Origin: Mercurialis annua
Taxonomy: Eukaryota > Streptophyta > Magnoliopsida > Malpighiales > Euphorbiaceae
NCBI RefSeq assembly: GCF_937616625.2
Contig: NC_065571.1
Coordinates: 48,779,651 to 48,843,650 of the forward strand
Direction of reading: 5' to 3'
DNA: 64,000 nt
Made by a program: the position numbers and the translations under genes. Below, piece after piece: positions 50,658 to 62,344 of the stretch (within the stretch, counting starts at the first letter, position 1; every line of letters begins with the position of its first letter). The notes below the pieces were generated by a model. It saw nothing but the letters and a program-made list of their open reading frames with translations. It was not told where the DNA came from and did no database searches.

Positions 50658-50665
50658 TATATATA
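50658..50665 (+). promoter_or_regulatory. TATA box of the DUF599 gene
   Basis: TATATATA about 100 bases before the ATG at 50759. Expected transcription start near 50690, giving a leader of about 70 bases. Confidence 0.6.
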
Positions 50666-50758
50666 CCTCGTTACCAACACGCTACCTAAGCAGCCGTTGG
50701 GAGCTTTATACATATATAAATATATACAGTAGGAGGATTAGGTTGAGTGTTTAGAAAT

Positions 50759-52021
50759 ATGGAGTGGAGGAAATGTTATCTGGATGTGGTGCTGGTACCT
50801 CTAGGGTTTATGATAACAATGGCCTATCATTCCTTCTTATGGCACAAGGTTCGCACTCAGCCCCTCACCACCATCATCGGCACTAATGCTACGGCCAGGC
50901 GGTTTTGGGTTTCTGCCATCATGAAGGTATCTATTTTCTCATTATTTTGTTAAGTTTAACTATGAAATGTTCTGGACGAATTCCTACTTTAAATCGTCAA
51001 CTTTAAACCTTCCATATTCATACTAGTCCTGACTCGAGCCGAGTAGGTTCTTGCGGAAGGTAAAACTGGTGCGAATTTAAGGCAACTTAATTTCCAATGC
51101 GGCCATGCAGCTTTCACTAATCGTATTAATTTACTTTATACTACAGTAACTACACTACATATAAAAAAAATAGAACTAACTCTTATTTAGTATTTATGGT
51201 GTCATTTTGCATTGGCCATCGTGATTTAAAATATTTAATTCGACTCATATGCGTCCATCTTACTTGCACAGTTGCACTGCATAATATAGTGGGTTAGATT
51301 TATTTTGTTTTTTTACATTAAATCTAGTTGGTTTAAAAAAAATCAAAACTTTAATTATGACCTAATTTACATGGCAAGCAATCGACCATATTTATATATG
51401 ATTAATGCACCTAATTTTCTGGCTTGTCTTTTTCCCGGAAATCAAATGTTGTTGCATGTCAATTTTACTTTAATTTTTTGGGTGCAGGATAATGAAAAGA
51501 AAAACATCTTGGCCGTCCAAACTCTTCGAAACTTAATCATGGGATCAACCCTAATGGCCACTACGTCAATCCTTCTGTCAGCTGGGTTGGCAGCCATAAT
51601 AAGCAGCACCTATAGCGTGAAGAAACCACTAAACGATGCCGTATACGGAGCTCATGGTGAATTTATGATAGCCCTAAAGTACGTCACCCTGTTGACCATC
51701 TTCCTATTCTCATTCTTCTGCCATTCAGTGTCCATAAGGTTCGTCAATCAGGTGAATATACTGATCAACACGCCGCCGGACTCGATGTGCATAGTGACGG
51801 CGGAGTACGTGACTGAGCTGCTAGATAAAGGGTTCATTATGAACACGGTGGGGAACAGGCTCTTCTACGCAGCAATGCCGCTTCTGCTCTGGATATTCGG
51901 GCCGGTGCTGGTTTTCCTGTGCTGCGTGACGATGGTGCCGGTGCTTTACAATCTAGACTTTGTGTTCGGTAGTAGCGCAAAAGGAAAAATGAATGTTCAT
52001 GGAGAAAGAGACTTTGTTTGA
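50759..52021 (+). CDS. DUF599 family membrane protein
   Basis: 233 residues from exons 50759-50926 and 51488-52021, joined in frame at MK|DNEKKN. It is a plant DUF599 protein, a family of integral membrane proteins without an assigned function. Hydrophobic segments: residues near 8-25 (YLDVVLVPLGFMITMAYHSF), about 75-100 (GSTLMATTSILLSAGLAAII), about 120-145 (IALKYVTLLTIFLFSFFCH) and about 185-220 (FYAAMPLLLWIFGPVLVFLC). That makes about four membrane spans. Family signatures seen are YHSFLWHKVRTQP, NTIG-like AVQTLRNLIMGSTLMA and the Gly/Asn-rich TVGNRLFYAA. The single intron is in the position expected from the break in the conserved domain. No neighbour suggests a function. Confidence 0.92.
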
Positions 52022-52410
52022 TTAAATTAATTTCGATTACTATTTTATCAATACATGTATGTCTTTACAAATATAGATGGATGCATGGAATTATAGAAGA
52101 GTTTAATTGGATTTTGTAAGTAAGCTTAAGTTTAAGCTTGATTTTAATTTAAATGTATGTAATTAATGCTGATGCTCACTTTATCTCAATATGCTTGGAT
52201 AAGTAATTCCGAAGTCTGCTATACTTTCCTTGTTTTTTTTGTTAGAACACTTTGATTTGTTTTAGACTAACGAGTAAACTACAATTTTATTTTAAAAAGA
52301 AGGATTTTTCGGTCACTAAAAAAAAATATCGTATTGATTTTAGTTGTTTATTTGCGTCATAAAATATAAAGTATAATTTGATACAAATAATTTAAAACTA
52401 CCAATAAATT

Positions 52411-52506
52411 ATGGCGAAATGGTATAAGTGTTAGGCAAAAATTTGCTGAATCGTGGATTTAATTTCACCCACAAATGCTCCTTCCTCTCTAGTTATACAT
52501 AAAAAA
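52411..52506 (+). mobile_element. Short tRNA-derived SINE (diverged copy)
   Basis: Related to the SINE at 58832. An A-box-like GGCGAAATGGTATAAGTG is followed by a B-box-like GGATTTAATTTCACCCAC and the family tail CCCACAAATGCTCCTTCCTC. No clear target duplication was found. Confidence 0.6.
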
Positions 52507-52700
52507 CTGTTTGATATATACATACTAAGCGATAATTTAGTACTTTTGTTTCAATTTCGCTTTGTTTGATATAATTTAATTAAAATTACGTAACAAACTC
52601 TTATTGTCGCTAAGATTGTAGTTCTATGCAAATTGAAACAAAGCGATAGCTAAGTGCATATAATCTCCTAAGGGATTGCCCCAATGTGCTTTTTGCTTAA

Positions 52701-53377
52701 CTAGTTTTTTTGGCCACGTGCTACGCACGCTAATGATATCTATATGACCTGTTATTTAAAATTATAATTGTATATATTTTTGTAATAATATATTATTATT
52801 TAAATTTTATTAGACTTGTGTTTTTTTATTTGTTTTTGTTTAATTATTTTATAAAATTTTAATTTCTTTTATTGGAAATGTTAAAAAGTTAGAATTAAGC
52901 AATGTATTTAATTTTTGATATTGTTGTTATTAAAAAATGATTGAAGCAAATTTATATTATTTTTCATAGTAAATAACTAATAAATATCAAAAATATCAAA
53001 ACTTTAACACAAATATTATAGTATGATTATTTAATGTTGATGAAACTCATCATATTCTTTTATATATAGTCATATATGTATGCAATTCCTTTTTGAATTA
53101 GGAATTTAACACATAATGATAGTTGTTGCACAATTCATTTTAGGATTAGGAATTTAATACATAATGGTAGCCGCTGCGATAATTATTTTTAATATGTTTC
53201 CTTTATGGATTAGGAATGTCATGTTTCTATTTGTTAAGCACAAATATTCTTATGCCACAATTAGCTTATATGTCACAATTAGGAATATCAACTTGGATAA
53301 AATATATAGAGAGTATTTTTGTCTGTGAATGGAAGTGTTCCCCACGAATACACTTTTATATTTGTTATAGATATAGA
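52701..53377 (-). mobile_element. Non-autonomous Helitron
   Basis: Read on the minus strand, the left end is TCTATATCTATAACAAATAT followed by AAAAGTG, close to the canonical plant Helitron 5' end. The right end has the hairpin CGTGC-GTA-GCACG, about 12 bases of spacer and the terminal CTAG. The flanking bases are A before and T after, matching Helitron insertion between A and T without target duplication. The 677-bp interior is AT-rich with no Rep/helicase. Confidence 0.82.
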
Positions 53378-53603
53378 TATACAAATAGACTTTCTAATTA
53401 TTAATATATATAATAGATTAAAAATTAAAAATTATTAAAATTATCAACCACTTATAATTCAAATAGTATAGCGTTGTACACAGGGGTAAAGCTAGATTGC
53501 TCCTCAACGGGGTCCTGACATTCCCAAAAAACAATTAGCTTAAAAACCCCTTATTTTTTTACTTTATAGAAACAATATAGTTATTATATTAAATTTTTAT
53601 GTA

Positions 53604-54560
53604 ATTTTTTTTTACCAAAGATTGATCTTCATTGAAGAAAAGCGACTTACATAAGTCTCGACTCTAGCCACAACATTTGTACTAACAGATCACAACAAAA
53701 AGTAGTCCCTAAGGACTTTTTTGGCCACAATATGTGCCACCCAATTAAAAGAACGCATAATGAAATTAAAAGACGGAAGCAAAAAATCTCTACACAAAAA
53801 CCGGCAATCTTGAATAACTACATCACAGTCCCTATCCACCCCCGAACCGCTTCTCATTGCGTCAACAATGCCCTTCGCATCACCTTCAAAAATGGGGTCA
53901 GTAAGACGTAGATTTTTAGCCAAAACAATAGCTTCCCTAAGAGCCATAGCTTCCACAAGGGCCGGAGAAGAGACATTCAGGAAACGCCGAGCAGAGGAGG
54001 CAATAACTTTCACAACGTGATTTCTAGCCACAGCAGCCCCGACCCCCGAAGATGACTGGTTATGGAAAGCTCCATCGAAGTTAATCTTATAAGCAAACCT
54101 AGGCGGGGGACTCCACTGATCAGAGATAGCCGGACCTGCAGAATTGGGAAGGGAGAGGCTCCGCTATTACCCAAAGAGGAGATCCATTCCTGCTAAAGAT
54201 TACCAGCTCGATGATTCACAAACAAAGGATCACAAAACAGGTCTTTAAAAATTAAATCATTCCTACACAACCAAATAGACCAGAGTGTCCAAGCAACTAA
54301 AGACAGAACAAAGTTCCTGATATCTGAGGTACTGCAGGTCTTATCCAGCTCCAACCAAAAGTCCATCAGCGACACATTAGGCACATTCACAACCGTCTGA
54401 TACACAGGGGACCCCATCCATACAACCTCAGCGAAAGGACATGAAAAGAACAGATGCGTTAAGGATTCCATACTATTGCAACGAGTACAGAGCCCCGGAT
54501 GGCCAAGGATACGCTTCCGAATATTGTCGTTTACCGCCAAGCCATTGCTCAAACATTTCT
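53604..54560 (-). mobile_element. 5'-truncated LINE with zf-RVT and RNase H segments
   Basis: The minus strand encodes a reverse-transcriptase zinc-binding domain at 54552-54193 (LCTRCNSMESLTHLFFSC, then AWTLWSIWLCRNDLIF). After a frame break comes a plant-type RNase H domain at about 54100-53690 with KINFDGAFH, Glu in ALVEAMALREA and Asp in FEGDAKGIV. A 3' UTR then ends in an A run (plus-strand T run 53604-53613). The rest of the element is missing. A defective retrotransposon copy. Confidence 0.88.
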
Positions 54561-54700
54561 AAACAAAGCATTTGATGTAGCCTCCAACTTTATTTTCCTT
54601 AAAAAAATGTCCTTAATTTTGTTTTTTGAAAAATAGCTATTAAATTTTGAGTTTTATATAATTGGACCCTCTTTGAAACACATTTTTGGCTCCGTTTCTG

Positions 54701-54771
54701 ACTGGGTAATGATTAGATCGTGTATTCAATTCCTCCCACAAATGCTTTCTCTTCTCAATTATCATAAGAAG
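54701..54771 (+). mobile_element. Partial short SINE
   Basis: Only the part from the B box onward is kept: GATCGTGTATTCAATTCC, then CCCACAAATGCTTTCTCTTC and TCAATTATC. Same family as 52411 and 58832. Confidence 0.6.
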
Positions 54772-54933
54772 TTATTAGCATTATTAGTTTATCAAATTTG
54801 TAAAATTATTTGCAAAAATATCAAATTGATATACATTTTAAGCAATTCTCATTCGTGGAACTAATATTAATATTACTATAAAAACTAATTAAAAATACTC
54901 CACAATCATTAAAAATTTATATATTTATTTGTA

Positions 54934-55291
54934 GGCCAAATGTTGTAAAAAGGCCAAACCTTTCACAAAAGTTTCACAAAAGTCCTGACCTTTTAATTTT
55001 GTCGATTTTGGCCAAAAATTGATTATTTGGTTTCACAAAAGTCCTGACCTTTCAATTTTGTCGATTTTGGCCAAAAATGGATTATTTGATTTCACAAAAG
55101 TCCTGACCTTTCAATATTTGGCATGCCACATAGGCGTTACATAGGCTCCACATAGGCAAATTGAAATCAAATTAAGAGTTGACCACAATTGAAACCAAAT
55201 AATTTGTTTTTGGCCAAAATCGACAAAATTGAAAGGTCAGGATTTTTATGAAACTTTTATGAAAGGTTTGGCCTTTTTAAGACATTTGGCC
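54934..55291. mobile_element. Non-autonomous long-TIR element, family H
   Basis: A 358-bp foldback. Arms start GGCCAAATGTTGTAAAAAGG and GGCCAAATGTCTTAAAAAGG, with CCTGACCTTTNAATTTTGTC shared. The left arm holds internal direct repeats of the TTTCACAAAAGTCCTGACCT block. Perfect 9-bp duplication TTATTTGTA at 54925-54933 and 55292-55300. Confidence 0.93.
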
Positions 55292-55749
55292 TTATTTGTA
55301 TTATATTCCACCAACTTGATAAATATAAGTCCTTTGTTTTAACATCATAATAATATAAGTCTGAACAACATCTCAGTTGACCACATAAATAATTAGGTAA
55401 TGATAAATTAATTTATTCACTATGTATATATTGAATTTTCTTAGAAAATTTCTACAATTATTAATATTTATATAATATATATATATTTTAAATTTTTATT
55501 AATTATAAAATTATTCAATTATTAATTTTTCAATATGAAAAAGTTGATTTTTCAAATTTTATTAATTTTAAAATTATTAATTGATTAAATATCAAATATA
55601 AGAGAATCAACAGGATATCTTAAGATTAATTTGATGCTTTTTCATCTCATCTAATGGGGATAAGAATATAATAAACCCAAAAACAAAGGAGAATATTGTG
55701 ATGGCGATATTGCGAAGCCCATTAGCTATATTGACAACGGTATTTTTTT

Positions 55750-58064
55750 GAGAAAATTAGGAAAAATACTCTCTTTTTAAAAATAATATGATTTCCTACC
55801 TCAATAAGGAAAAGATAGAGAAAATACCTCACCCTTTTAACATATTTATTTTTTTACTCTAAGACATGTTTATATTATAATTATACCTAATTCTTATTGT
55901 TATTTTACTCTAATCATACTTATTCTATTCAAAATGACATCTGTCATTTTTCTCTTTCTTCTCTCTTTCTTCTTCTTCTCTCTTTCTTCTTCTTCTTCTT
56001 CTCTCTTTCTTCTTTTTCTCTGGTTCTTTTTTCTTCACCATGTTTCTTCTTCTTTTCTTCTCTATTTTTATTCTTTTCTTCTTCGTCGTTCCTCTGTCGC
56101 TCCGCCATCGCTTCGTCATCCTTTCATATTTGATTTTAGCGATTTTTTCTTAATTCGTGGTGGTAAATATGATTTATTTTCATTTTCAGATCTAAATAAA
56201 TTACTCTTGAATTTTTTCAACTTTAGATCTAAAAATCTGCATAAGAAACAATGTTATGATGAAAAAAAATGATTTTATGCACAAAAAAACGATTTCTGCA
56301 AAAAAACAGCCTATGATTATCATATGAGTATCATCACTGCATTATCATGTAAGTATCATAACACTACAGAGAAAATTAATTTTTTACTAAAAAACAGTGT
56401 CTGATTATCATATGAATAACACTGTATTAACGTATCGTTATCATAACATTATATGATTATGATAAGGTTATGATAATATAAATGTACGATAATGATAATA
56501 GTATGATAATAGTTTTATGATAATATAATGATAAGCTTATAATAGTATGATAATATGATACTTACATGAAGAAAAAAATTTACAGAAATAGTGTCATATG
56601 ATAATGTTTTATCATATGATAACGAGATGATAATATTTATGGTACATATATGATAATATCTATGATAATGTATGATAAAATAGTTTCTGATTATCATATC
56701 GTTATCATAACACTGGAGTATGATAATTAGATGATAATGAATTATGATAAGTTTATGATAACTGGATGATAATGTACGTGAAGATAGAGTTATAAAAAGA
56801 TTCATGACACCAGTATGATAACCAGATGATAATAAAATAATAAAGTTATGATAATAATATGATAATATGATACCTATATGTAAACAAATCACATAAAAAA
56901 TATGATAATGAGATGATAATGTAAAGATAATAGTATGATAATATGATACATGTATGAAAAAAATAATTACAAAAAAAATTATAATAACGAGATGATAATG
57001 TGAAGATAATAGTATGATAACATGGTACATGTATTAAAAAAATAATTACAAAAAAATTATGATAATAAGATGATAAGGTGACGATAATAATATGATAACA
57101 TGACCTTATTGTACTTCATTATCATACTATTTTCTTCACATTATCATCTCGTTATCATAATTTTTATGTAATTATTTTCATATAGGTATCATATTATCAT
57201 ACTGTTATCATAATTTTATTATTATGTCGTTGTCATAACATTATCATTTAGGTACAATAATACATTATCATCTCGGTATCATATGATTATAATATGATAA
57301 CAACATGATAATACAGTGATAACAACATGATAATCAATTTTTTAAATTTTTTTTCTTTATGCAGTGTTATAATAACAACATGGTAATACATTGATACTCA
57401 TATGATAATCAGAGACTATTTTTTTTTTTTATAAAAAATTATTTTTTCTGCAGTGTTATGATAATCATATGATAATCAGAAGCTGTCTTTTGCAGAAAAT
57501 CGTTTTTTGTGCAGAAAATCGTTTTTTCATCATAATATCGTTTTTTCATGCAGATTTTTAGATCTCAAATTGAAAAAAAAAATCAAGTGTAATTTATTTA
57601 TATCTGAATTTTAAAAAATCGCAATAATCACCATGAATTAAAGAAAAGTTCGCTAAAATAAAAAATAAAACAGAAGAGCAACGGTGGAGCGACGGTGGAG
57701 CGATGAAGAAACGGCGGCGGAGCAATGAAGGAACGACAGAGAAGAAAAAAAGTGGAGAAGAAAAGAAATAAAAAAGAAGAAGAAAATTGATGAAGAACAG
57801 AGAAGAAGAAAAAGAAGAAAAAAAGAAGAGAGATGAGAGAGGAGAGAGAAAGAAATATAAAAATATGACAGTTGTCATATGATAAAAGTAAAAATATATA
57901 CTTGGAGTAAAAAATTAATAAAAAGTAGGTATAATCATAATATAAACATGTTTTAGAGTAAAAAAATAAAAATATTAGAATGATGAGGTATTTTCTCTAT
58001 CTTTTCCTTATTGAGGTAGGAAATCAAATTATTTTAGCAAATAGAGTATTATCCTAATTTTCTC
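55750..58064. mobile_element. Large foldback element, family I
   Basis: A 2,315-bp element with arms of about 550-600 bp starting GAGAAAATTAGG. Shared blocks include TTTCCTACCTCAATAAGGAA and ACATGTTTATATTAT. They continue through a TTC/GAA-rich tract and a GATTTTCTGC-like stretch. Perfect 9-bp duplication TATTTTTTT (55741-55749 and 58065-58073). Open frames in the TTC-rich tracts are low-complexity and not considered genes. Confidence 0.9.
56310..57480. repeat. ATGATAA/TTATCAT array in the centre of element I
   Basis: More than a kilobase built almost wholly from TATGATAA, GATGATAAT and their complements at irregular 8-17-bp spacing, in both orientations. Long open frames on the minus strand arise from this bias alone. 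Confidence 0.85.
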
Positions 58065-58371
58065 TATTTTTTTCATTTATTCCGAATATTCCACTGAATT
58101 ATTAATACAAAATATTTCCCTAAAAGTGATTCTTCTGACTTCTGAGCTTCATCCAATTATTCGACCTTAAAAGAGAGACTCTAAAATATTAAAATTCAGC
58201 CGGTTTAAATTAAGTTGGAGTATTCTTTCAAAACAAAAGTTAAGTTGGAGTAGAGCGGATAATTTATTACTTTATCATAAATGTTTCATATACTCATTTA
58301 AATGATAACACATATTTAATAGATTTGAACGTCATCCGTCTAATTAACCGTATCAAAAATTTAAAATGCAA

Positions 58372-58555
58372 CCAACGGGATAGGTGCAAGTGGTAAGCGG
58401 TTTGATATCGTTTAAGCAAGAATTCGAGTTCGAGTCTTATAAATGCAGAAAATTTCCACTGGCCGACTCACCTTCCATGCCAGGTGCGCGACACGGGTCG
58501 GATCCGGATTAGTCACGGCGAAGCCCTGTAAATCGGATGAGCAACTAAAAAAAAA
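58372..58555 (+). mobile_element. tRNA-derived SINE, about 185 bp
   Basis: An A-box-like region (GGGATAGGTGCAAGTGGTAA) and a B box (GAGTTCGAGTCT) are followed by a tRNA-unrelated body containing CCAGGTGCGCGACACGGGTC and an A-rich tail. The flanks AATTTAAAATGCAAC and AAATTAAATGCAAAC look like an aged target duplication. It is not a functional tRNA gene, since no cloverleaf can be completed. Confidence 0.8.
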
Positions 58556-58831
58556 TTAAATGCAAACATGGTACATTAAATATAACAGGTTAATCAAAAA
58601 TCTTTTTTAATAAAATATATATCATACATATTATAGTTTATGTGAAAATTAATTTAATTCGTTTAAATTAAAATATTTTAGAACAATATAATAAAAAACA
58701 AATTCTATATAAACTTTTTTAAATATGAAAACATTTTAAACTTTTTTTTTCAGAAACAAAATTAAGTTCCTAATGAAACGCGTACTCATCAAATAAAAAT
58801 AAAAGTCAAAATTAAACATTATATAATTAAA

Positions 58832-58935
58832 TGAGCTATATATAGCTTAAATGGTATAAGCCCTGAGCAATAAATTGTTAGGTCGTGAGTTCAAATTCTT
58901 CCACAAACGCTTTCTCTCCCCAATTATCTAAAAAC
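58832..58935 (+). mobile_element. Very short tRNA-derived SINE with 18-bp target duplication
   Basis: A 104-bp insertion flanked by the perfect direct repeat AAACATTATATAATTAAA (58814-58831 and 58936-58953). It has an A-box-like GCTTAAATGGTATAAG, a B-box-like GTCGTGAGTTCAAATTC and the tail CCACAAACGCTTTCTCTCCC. The long target duplication marks retroposition. Confidence 0.88.
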
Positions 58936-58978
58936 AAACATTATATAATTAAAAATGAGAACAAAATTATTATTATTT

Positions 58979-58981
<3 letters not shown>

Positions 58982-59045
<64 letters not shown>
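58982..59045. repeat. (TA)n microsatellite
   Basis: TA dinucleotide run of about 64 bp. Confidence 0.97.
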
Positions 59046-59047
<2 letters not shown>

Positions 59048-59164
59048 TATCTGAATGTTTGTTTGTCTTGGCAATCCGGAGTGATTTTATATCATCATAT
59101 TGATGTTTCCCTTTTAAATGGAGAAGTTTAAATTTTTTTGGCAATAATTTTTTATTGAGGTTTT

Positions 59165-60420
59165 TACACAAATACCGAAAAAAAATAAAAATATTTACAA
59201 AGATACCATATGCATTTTTTTCAACATAAATACAAAAAATAATTATAAAAATACGATTTTTATATAAAATTTCAAGTTTTTCAGTTTTTGTATTTGTTTG
59301 GTACGCATATAATTTGTATATAATTTTTTAATTTGTTTATAATCCGTATATAATACAGAGTGTATACAATTTTTTAAAAAATAAATTCAGATCTGCAAAT
59401 ATCAAATCTAAAATTTCATATTTGATATTTTTAAATCCGATTTCATATTTAATCGGATAAGGAGGCGAGGATAGTTGCGGCGGCCAGCGACGTGAACAGA
59501 TCTGCCGGTGGTTGCTCTTATAGGCAAGGTTGTTGCCGCCGTTCGTTCTTAAAAGAATGACGCCACCGTTGTTTTACTGCCGCCGGTTTGGAAGTGCGGG
59601 TTCAATTGGCGACAGTCTTGGCCGGAGGAGGAGAGAAAGATGAAGTGTAATGTGAAATGGTGGTGTGCGGAGAGAAGAAAAGGAAGGAGGGTGAGTATAG
59701 GCTTTAAAGGAGTGAAAGGCATTGACAGGAAAACATTTGGTGATATTGAAGGAAGCCATGGAAAAGGCTTTAAAATGAGGAGAAGAGGCGGAGGCGAGTA
59801 GAATAAAGCGGCGGTTGCCGGCGGCAGTTGGCTGATGTAGGTGATGTGATTTGAAGATGAAGAAAAAAAATGGTATATTTGTTAATAAAAGAGAGAAGGT
59901 AAATTTTTAAAATTATAAAAGATATTTTTGTAAAGAGAAAGATAGGGTAATTAATCCTGAAGATCATTGAACTTTCGAATTTTTTCATTTCAGTCACTAA
60001 ACTATTTTTTTTTTCATTTTGATCACTGAACTTTCATTTTTTTTCATTTTGGTATTTTCCGGCCAAAAATGCTTAGGTGGCAGCCGGAATTAATTTTTTT
60101 AACCTAAAAACTTGTCATAAATGCATTATTTGATCCAAAAAGTCATTTTCAAAGTGAAATTATGCATGTATGATAAATTTTCAAAGTAAAACTTGTAAAA
60201 TCCGGTTGTCACATGTCAACTTTCGGCTGCCACCTAAGCATTTTTGGCCTGAAATACCAAAATGAAAAAAAATGAAACTTCAGTGATCGAAATGAAAAAA
60301 AAATAGTTTAGTGACTGAAATGAAAAAATTCGAAAGTTCAATGATCTTCAGGATCAATTACCCAGAAAGATAAGATGATATGTTTATAAATATTTTATTT
60401 TATTGTGGTATAGAGTATAA
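59165..60420. mobile_element. Probable inverted-repeat element with GC-rich cargo
   Basis: Left ACACAAATACCGAAAAAAAA...ATATTTACAAAGATA resembles the complement of GATATGTTTATAAATATTTT...GGTATAGAGT near 60375-60415. This suggests an old TIR pair, interrupted on the right by element J. Target duplication not established. The core (about 59455-59850) is GC-rich and unlike the surrounding DNA. On the minus strand, 59759-59574 encodes an ATG-initiated 61-residue frame (MASFNITKCFPVNAFHSF) of unknown origin, possibly a captured first exon. Confidence 0.5.
59945..60363. mobile_element. Non-autonomous long-TIR element, family J
   Basis: A 419-bp foldback. Arms GGGTAATTAATCCTGAAGAT and GGGTAATTGATCCTGAAGAT continue CATTGAACTTTCGAATTTTT with near identity for about 100 bp. 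Perfect 9-bp duplication AGAAAGATA at 59936-59944 and 60364-60372. Confidence 0.95.
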
Positions 60421-60886
60421 ATTTTTCTATTTTATTTTGACACATGATAAAAAGAATTCTTAACATAAACTGAACCTACATTCACTAATATAAATTAATT
60501 TTAATCCAACTTATTAGAAGCTGATAATTTAACTATCATATAGATGTAAATTAGATCTCTTTATATTATAAAGTTACAATGGATGAAAAAAATTAAGTTG
60601 TTTATATTTTAATTTGTTATGATATTGATAACAGTTCAAGGAGTAAAGCTTTCCATCCATAATAATTTTTTGGTCTCTTTCATGTATTTTTAATGTTATT
60701 TTTAAAATATCCAGAATTACGAATGTATTTTTGTTTATATTTTCATTATTTTAGTGTTAGGAGTGGATGTTCAGATATGTGGTTAAATAATAAAACGTTT
60801 TAGTTAATAATTTATTTCAATTAGGGATGACTATCTAAAGCAAAATAACTACAAATGTATATGCATGAAGAGTAACATAAATAATA

Positions 60887-61267
60887 GGCTTAATGGCAAA
60901 AAAAACCCTAACCTTTACAACTTGTTGCAATTATATCCAAACCTTTTAATTTTTGCAATAATATCCAAATTGCATTATTTTGTTGCAATAATATCCAAAT
61001 TGCACTTTTTATGTGAATTTTTTTCAGTTTTTTGCCATTTTTGGAGACTTTTACTATATTATTATATATCAAAATATAATAATAGCCTAATATTTTAATT
61101 GAAAACAACAAGTTTAGCCATCAATTTGACTATTATTGCTACAAAAAAATGCAATTTGGATATTATTGCAACAAAAAAATGTAATTTGGATATTATTGCA
61201 AAAATTAAAAGGTTTGGATATAATTGTAACAAATTGAAAAGGTTTGGGTTTTTTTTACCATTTGGCC
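60887..61267. mobile_element. Non-autonomous long-TIR element, family K
   Basis: A 381-bp foldback. Arms GGCTTAATGGCAAAAAAAAC and GGCCAAATGGTAAAAAAAAC share AATTATATCCAAACCTTTTA and the repeated GCAATAATATCCAAATTGC block. Perfect 9-bp duplication TAAATAATA at 60878-60886 and 61268-61276. Confidence 0.94.
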
Positions 61268-61276
61268 TAAATAATA

Positions 61277-62344
61277 CATTATGACGGATTTTCTATGGTT
61301 ATTTTATTTTGTCCACTTTATCTATTTTTTGTTGGACGAAAGTGATCAAAATAAATATAAATATAAAAATAACCATAAAAGATATATTTGATATTTTTGT
61401 TGGCAACATAATTTATTTATTTTCAAGGTTTGATGTTTTATTTGTTGGCGTAGTAAAAAAGTTGTAGCGGAAGGTATTTTGTTAGACTTTTATATATAAT
61501 AAATTTTTCCATTGTTAGAGTAGCTTTTAGTTTTTCGATTTTAGAAAAATTTTAAAATATGATATTAATTGGATAGGTCATTTGATGGTTAAAAAATATT
61601 TTATTAGATGAACTCTCTCAACAGATGTCATCATTTGGTTTTAAAATGACTCGAGTATTATGTCCAAGTCACTTTCTATATATAATTTTCATATTTTATG
61701 TATTGAAGTTTTAGCCTATGGCACAAAAAATAGTATTTTTTAAGTTATACTCCAAACTTATAAAATTGAGAATTGGTGGAAAGAGGATCGAAATTGGAGG
61801 AAAGTCGAAAAAAATTAATTTACATTCACATAGGTAGAATGGGAGTTTGTCCAAAAAAAAAAAGGAAAGAGACTACTGCCTCCTAATAAAATGAGAAAAT
61901 AAAGGGTTAACGCGTTTTCTAAACTTTTAGCACTGAATCATTAAATTTAATTTATATTTTATTGAGAAACCAATTCCAAATTTTTTTATTTTGAATTAAA
62001 TTACTTCATAATTGTATTTTTAAAACGCGTAAAATATAAATCGGAGGTGAGCGATGCGAAAAAAATTTAGAAAATTTCCTATTTGTTGCGATAAAATTAT
62101 TCTAAATCTATTTTTTACAATAAAAATATAAATTAATCTGACCCAAAAATGAAGAGTTTTAAGGTTAGTTGTTCAGAAAAGTACAAATTAGGTAAAATGA
62201 TTTTGTGTCATAAGTTCAGAGGGCGCGTTGACACTGTTCATAAGATCAACTAGCTTCTCCCATGGATTTTTGGGTGATTACAATCCTTTATATTTATAAG
62301 TCAGGTGCGTAGAACTCCATAATACGTAGATTCGGACATCTCGC
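61277..62344. other. AT-rich spacer, nothing recognised
   Basis: No gene seen. At 62279-62305 lies one copy of a 27-bp sequence (ACAATCCTTTATATTTATAA and following) that recurs immediately right of the CACTA element. Confidence 0.4.

Noticed and set aside
55897..56272. Phe/Ser/Leu-rich frames in element I
   Set aside because: Produced by the TTC-rich tract of the inverted arm; low complexity and present in mirrored form in the other arm.
56515..57030. A 171-codon minus-strand frame rich in Ile, His, Tyr and Ser
   Set aside because: It comes wholly from the TTATCAT/ATGATAA array; the composition is an artefact of the repeat.
58380..58450. tRNA gene
   Set aside because: A and B boxes are present, but acceptor and anticodon stems cannot be paired; the body and tail are those of a SINE.
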